A program made the translations under genes and the position numbers. DNA of 6,186 nt from an uncultured Micrococcales bacterium (lineage in GTDB: Bacteria; Actinomycetota; Actinomycetes; Actinomycetales; Microbacteriaceae), in NCBI GenBank assembly GCA_903893675.1, contig CAITNA010000053.1, positions 1 to 6,186 of the forward strand, read 5' to 3'. Within the stretch, counting starts at the first letter, position 1. Each line of letters begins with the position of its first letter. The notes below the pieces were generated by a model. The model had not been told where the DNA came from. It did not search any database and saw nothing but the letters and a program-made list of their open reading frames with translations. This document shows positions 4,548-6,186 of the stretch, one piece after another.

Positions 4548-4562
4548 GCCGAGGGTAAACTT
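4541..4562. repeat. Inverted repeat AAGTTTA-N8-TAAACTT between aspS and the phosphatase gene
   Basis: Two perfect 7-bp arms (4541-4547 and 4556-4562) separated by GCCGAGGG. Each arm contains the candidate -10 of one of the divergent genes, so the repeat may simply be two back-to-back promoters; an operator for a dimeric regulator is the alternative. Confidence 0.5.
4556..4561 (+). promoter_or_regulatory. Candidate -10 box of the histidine phosphatase-ccd operon (leaderless type)
   Basis: TAAACT with 7 nt (TGAGGCT) to the ATG at 4569. The GAGG in between is only 2 nt from ATG, too close for normal ribosome binding, so a leaderless start is likelier. No convincing -35 at 17-18 bp. Confidence 0.45.
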
Positions 4563-4568
4563 GAGGCT

Positions 4569-5204
4569 ATGCCTGCCTCCCGCGTTCATCTGATTCGTCA
4601 CGGTGAGGTGTTTAACCCGAAGGGCGTGCTCTATGGGCGGCTCGACGGTTTTCCGCTGAGTGAGCTCGGCGCGCAAATGGCGTCGGATGCTGCGCTTGCA
4701 CTTCATGGCGCAGAAAGCCCAGTAACTCGGCTGGTCGCATCGCCCCTGCTTCGCACCCAACAGTCGGCAAAGCCCGTGGCCGAGGCCTTCGGGTTGGTTG
4801 CCGAGCTCGATGACCGCCTGATTGAGCCGTTCAACATCTTCGAGGGTCGCAAGATGACCCCTGGCCACGTGGTGGTTCGCCCACACCTCTTCTTTCACCT
4901 GCGCAACCCATACCGCCCATCGTGGGGCGAGCCATACGAGCAGGTGCTTGCGCGCATGACCGCGGCCATCGACGAGTTGGCCGAGGAGACCCCATCGGGT
5001 GACCTGGTCTTGGTGACCCACCAGCTGCCAATCTGGACCACCCACCTCGGGCTGGCTGGCCTGCCGCTTGCCCACAACCCGAACCGTCGCCGCTGCGCGC
5101 TCTCGTCGATCACCACCATCGAGAAGCGTGGCTCAAAATGGGTAGAGGTCGACTATCGCGACCCTGCCGCGCCAAGAAGCGCAAAAGATAAAGGTGCAGT
5201 GTGA
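4569..5204 (+). CDS. Histidine phosphatase (phosphoglycerate-mutase-like) family protein
   Basis: A 211-residue member of histidine phosphatase superfamily branch 1. The phosphohistidine motif LIRHGE gives Arg10 and His11. Arg62 in SPLLRTQQSA, Glu86 in the RLIEP segment as likely proton donor, and His151 in VTHQLPIW complete the expected active site. No signal peptide; cytoplasmic. The substrate cannot be read from the sequence. A homologue sits in the same place in Mycobacterium (Rv0525, directly before the thioredoxin-like Rv0526 and ccdA Rv0527), so the association with cytochrome c maturation genes is conserved though unexplained. The ATG at 4569 puts the RHG motif at residues 10-12, as usual for the family. 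Its stop overlaps the next gene by 4 nt (GTGA), indicating translational coupling. Confidence 0.9.
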   Translation: MPASRVHLIRHGEVFNPKGVLYGRLDGFPLSELGAQMASDAALALHGAESPVTRLVASPLLRTQQSAKPVAEAFGLVAELDDRLIEPFNIFEGRKMTPGHVVVRPHLFFHLRNPYRPSWGEPYEQVLARMTAAIDELAEETPSGDLVLVTHQLPIWTTHLGLAGLPLAHNPNRRRCALSSITTIEKRGSKWVEVDYRDPAAPRSAKDKGAV

Positions 5205-5788
5205 TTAAACGTTTGGTTGCCATCGCGCTCGCGGTCTCATCCGTGTTTGCACTAAGCGCCTGTTCTTCGAACGACGGCTTGGCCAATCAGTTCAAGTCGG
5301 GTGACAACAAGAACTACATCGCAGGTGACGGCACAGTAATCGAATTCGCGAAGGGTTCGCGTGTGCCTGCCGTGAATTGGTCGGGCGTCACCGAAAGTGG
5401 TCAAACTCTTTCGAGCGATCAACTCAGCGGCGTAGTCGTTGTTATGAACTTCTGGTATGCCGGCTGCGCACCTTGTCGAGCAGAGGCTGCTGACTTGGTG
5501 ACGCTCAATAAGAAGTATGGAACCAGCGCGCAGTTCGTTGGCGTGAATGTTCGCGACAGCGCGGCAACCGCAGTTGCCTTCGATCGCACGCACAACATCA
5601 CGTGGCCAAGCATCATGGACTCGGCATCTGGTTCGGTGTTGCTCGCATTTACCGGAGTGGTTTCACCGCAAGCGGTGCCGACCACCATCGTGCTCGACAA
5701 GCAGGGCAAGGTTGCAGCGCGCATCCTTGGAAGATTTGAAAAGGGAACACTCGACGCGATGATCGCGCGAGTGGTTGCCGAGAAGTAA
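5201..5788 (+). CDS. TlpA/ResA-like extracytoplasmic thioredoxin lipoprotein
   Basis: A 195-residue thiol-disulfide oxidoreductase, probably anchored on the outer face of the membrane, that would keep apocytochrome c heme-binding cysteines reduced. The N-terminus is a lipoprotein signal: Lys3-Arg4, a hydrophobic stretch, then the lipobox LSAC with Cys21 as the lipidated residue, followed by a Ser/Asn-rich linker. The AhpC/TSA-Redoxin-type domain spans about 55-195, with the active site NFWYAGCAPCRAEA (Cys89-Ala-Pro-Cys92) and cis-Pro160 in AVPTT. The GTG start at 5201 overlaps the phosphatase stop and has AAAGGTG upstream. ccdA follows after 13 nt, which fits the ResA-CcdA pair of System II cytochrome c biogenesis (compare Rv0526-Rv0527); ResB and CcsA would be expected beyond the window. 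A general TlpA-like role is the alternative. Confidence 0.9.
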   Translation: MIKRLVAIALAVSSVFALSACSSNDGLANQFKSGDNKNYIAGDGTVIEFAKGSRVPAVNWSGVTESGQTLSSDQLSGVVVVMNFWYAGCAPCRAEAADLVTLNKKYGTSAQFVGVNVRDSAATAVAFDRTHNITWPSIMDSASGSVLLAFTGVVSPQAVPTTIVLDKQGKVAARILGRFEKGTLDAMIARVVAEK

Positions 5789-5801
5789 GCGCTGGCGGAG
5801 A

Positions 5802-6186
5802 GTGAACTTCGGATCGGTAATTCTCGGTGGGTCGATGGCCCTCGCGATTCCGATTGCACTTCTCGCCGGTTTGGTTTCGTTCTTGAGCCCTTGCGTTTTG
5901 CCCCTGGTGCCGGGCTATCTCGGTTACGTCTCGGCTCAGGCTTCTGAGCGCTCACGCGTTGTGCTTGGCGTCAGCCTGTTCGTGCTCGGCTTCACCGCAG
6001 TCTTCGTTTCGCTCGGCGCTGCCTTCGGCGGCTTCGCGGCCCTTGCCAAGCTCGGCGGCGCTGGCGTGGTTCAGCGAGTGCTCGGCGTTCTGGTGATTCT
6101 GCTCGGCCTGGTCATGGTTGGCCAATTCGGCTTCATGCAGCGCACCTTCAAGGCGCAGTGGCGACCACGCATGGGCCTAGTTGGCG
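5802..6186 (+). CDS. ccdA: Cytochrome c biogenesis protein CcdA, C-terminus cut by window edge
   Basis: A polytopic membrane protein of the CcdA/DsbD family that carries electrons from cytoplasmic thioredoxin to the outside ResA-like protein. The first 128 codons are visible. The first helix carries LLAGLVSFLSPCVLPLVPGYLGYV, with catalytic Cys31 and the following prolines Pro34 and Pro37. Further helices lie at about 52-76 and 90-112. The second redox cysteine, in helix 4, would lie beyond the window. The start is taken as GTG 5802 because it gives the usual N-terminal length before AGLVSF, but its GGAG is only 1 nt away, which is poor spacing. ATG 5835 (codon 12) is the alternative and would still keep the first helix. 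It is third in the operon, 13 nt after the ResA-like gene. Confidence 0.92.
   Translation, partial: MNFGSVILGGSMALAIPIALLAGLVSFLSPCVLPLVPGYLGYVSAQASERSRVVLGVSLFVLGFTAVFVSLGAAFGGFAALAKLGGAGVVQRVLGVLVILLGLVMVGQFGFMQRTFKAQWRPRMGLVG

Noticed and set aside
4545..5075. 176-residue minus-strand open frame opposite the histidine phosphatase
   Set aside because: Antisense to a gene with all catalytic residues; no start signals.
5419..5955. 178-residue minus-strand open frame opposite resA-like and ccdA
   Set aside because: Crosses two real genes and their junction, has Ser/Thr/Arg-rich low-information sequence and no domain.
1..6186. Mobile element, CRISPR, phage or defence system
   Set aside because: No transposase, integrase, terminal inverted repeats, spaced direct repeats or nuclease/defence domains were seen; most genes are ordinary chromosomal families.

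Overview
The window looks like an actinobacterial chromosome, most likely from a Microbacteriaceae-type organism. This is inferred from a 32-residue bS22-type ribosomal protein, an archaeal-type AspRS, promoters whose -10 boxes sit directly before start codons (leaderless style), frequent GTG/TTG starts, and a gene order resembling the mycobacterial Rv0500B-Rv0529 region. Genus cannot be set from the sequence alone.

Left third (1-1749, all minus strand): a SOUL-family heme-binding-like protein, then a translationally coupled aquaporin (TGA/TTG overlap), a strong terminator, and an ArsC-type arsenate reductase that runs off the left edge. The aquaporin has valine instead of the usual selectivity-filter arginine after its second NPA, and carries a Lys/Ala/Pro-rich tail like that of histone H1. 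Next to arsC it fits an AqpS-like metalloid channel: ArsC would reduce arsenate to arsenite, and the channel would let arsenite leave the cell.

Middle (1750-3163): a compact divergent promoter region separates the SOUL gene from bS22 (plus strand, with its own terminator). A HAD-IB (SerB-like) hydrolase on minus is divergent, across only 34 bp, from a glutaredoxin-like protein on plus. The latter overlaps by 4 nt with a gene for a 41-residue basic membrane microprotein.

Right half (3164-6186): archaeal-type aspS on minus converges on the microprotein gene with 3 bp between stop codons. It is divergent from a plus-strand run of a histidine phosphatase, a ResA/TlpA-like thioredoxin lipoprotein and ccdA (cut by the right edge). 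This run is the start of a System II cytochrome c maturation operon, in which CcdA passes electrons across the membrane to the extracytoplasmic thioredoxin.

No tRNA, rRNA, CRISPR array, insertion sequence or phage gene was recognised. No gene-free stretch exceeds 100 bp. The most unusual parts are the SOUL-aquaporin-ArsC arrangement with the H1-like tail, and the repeated placement of -10 boxes 6-7 nt before start codons.
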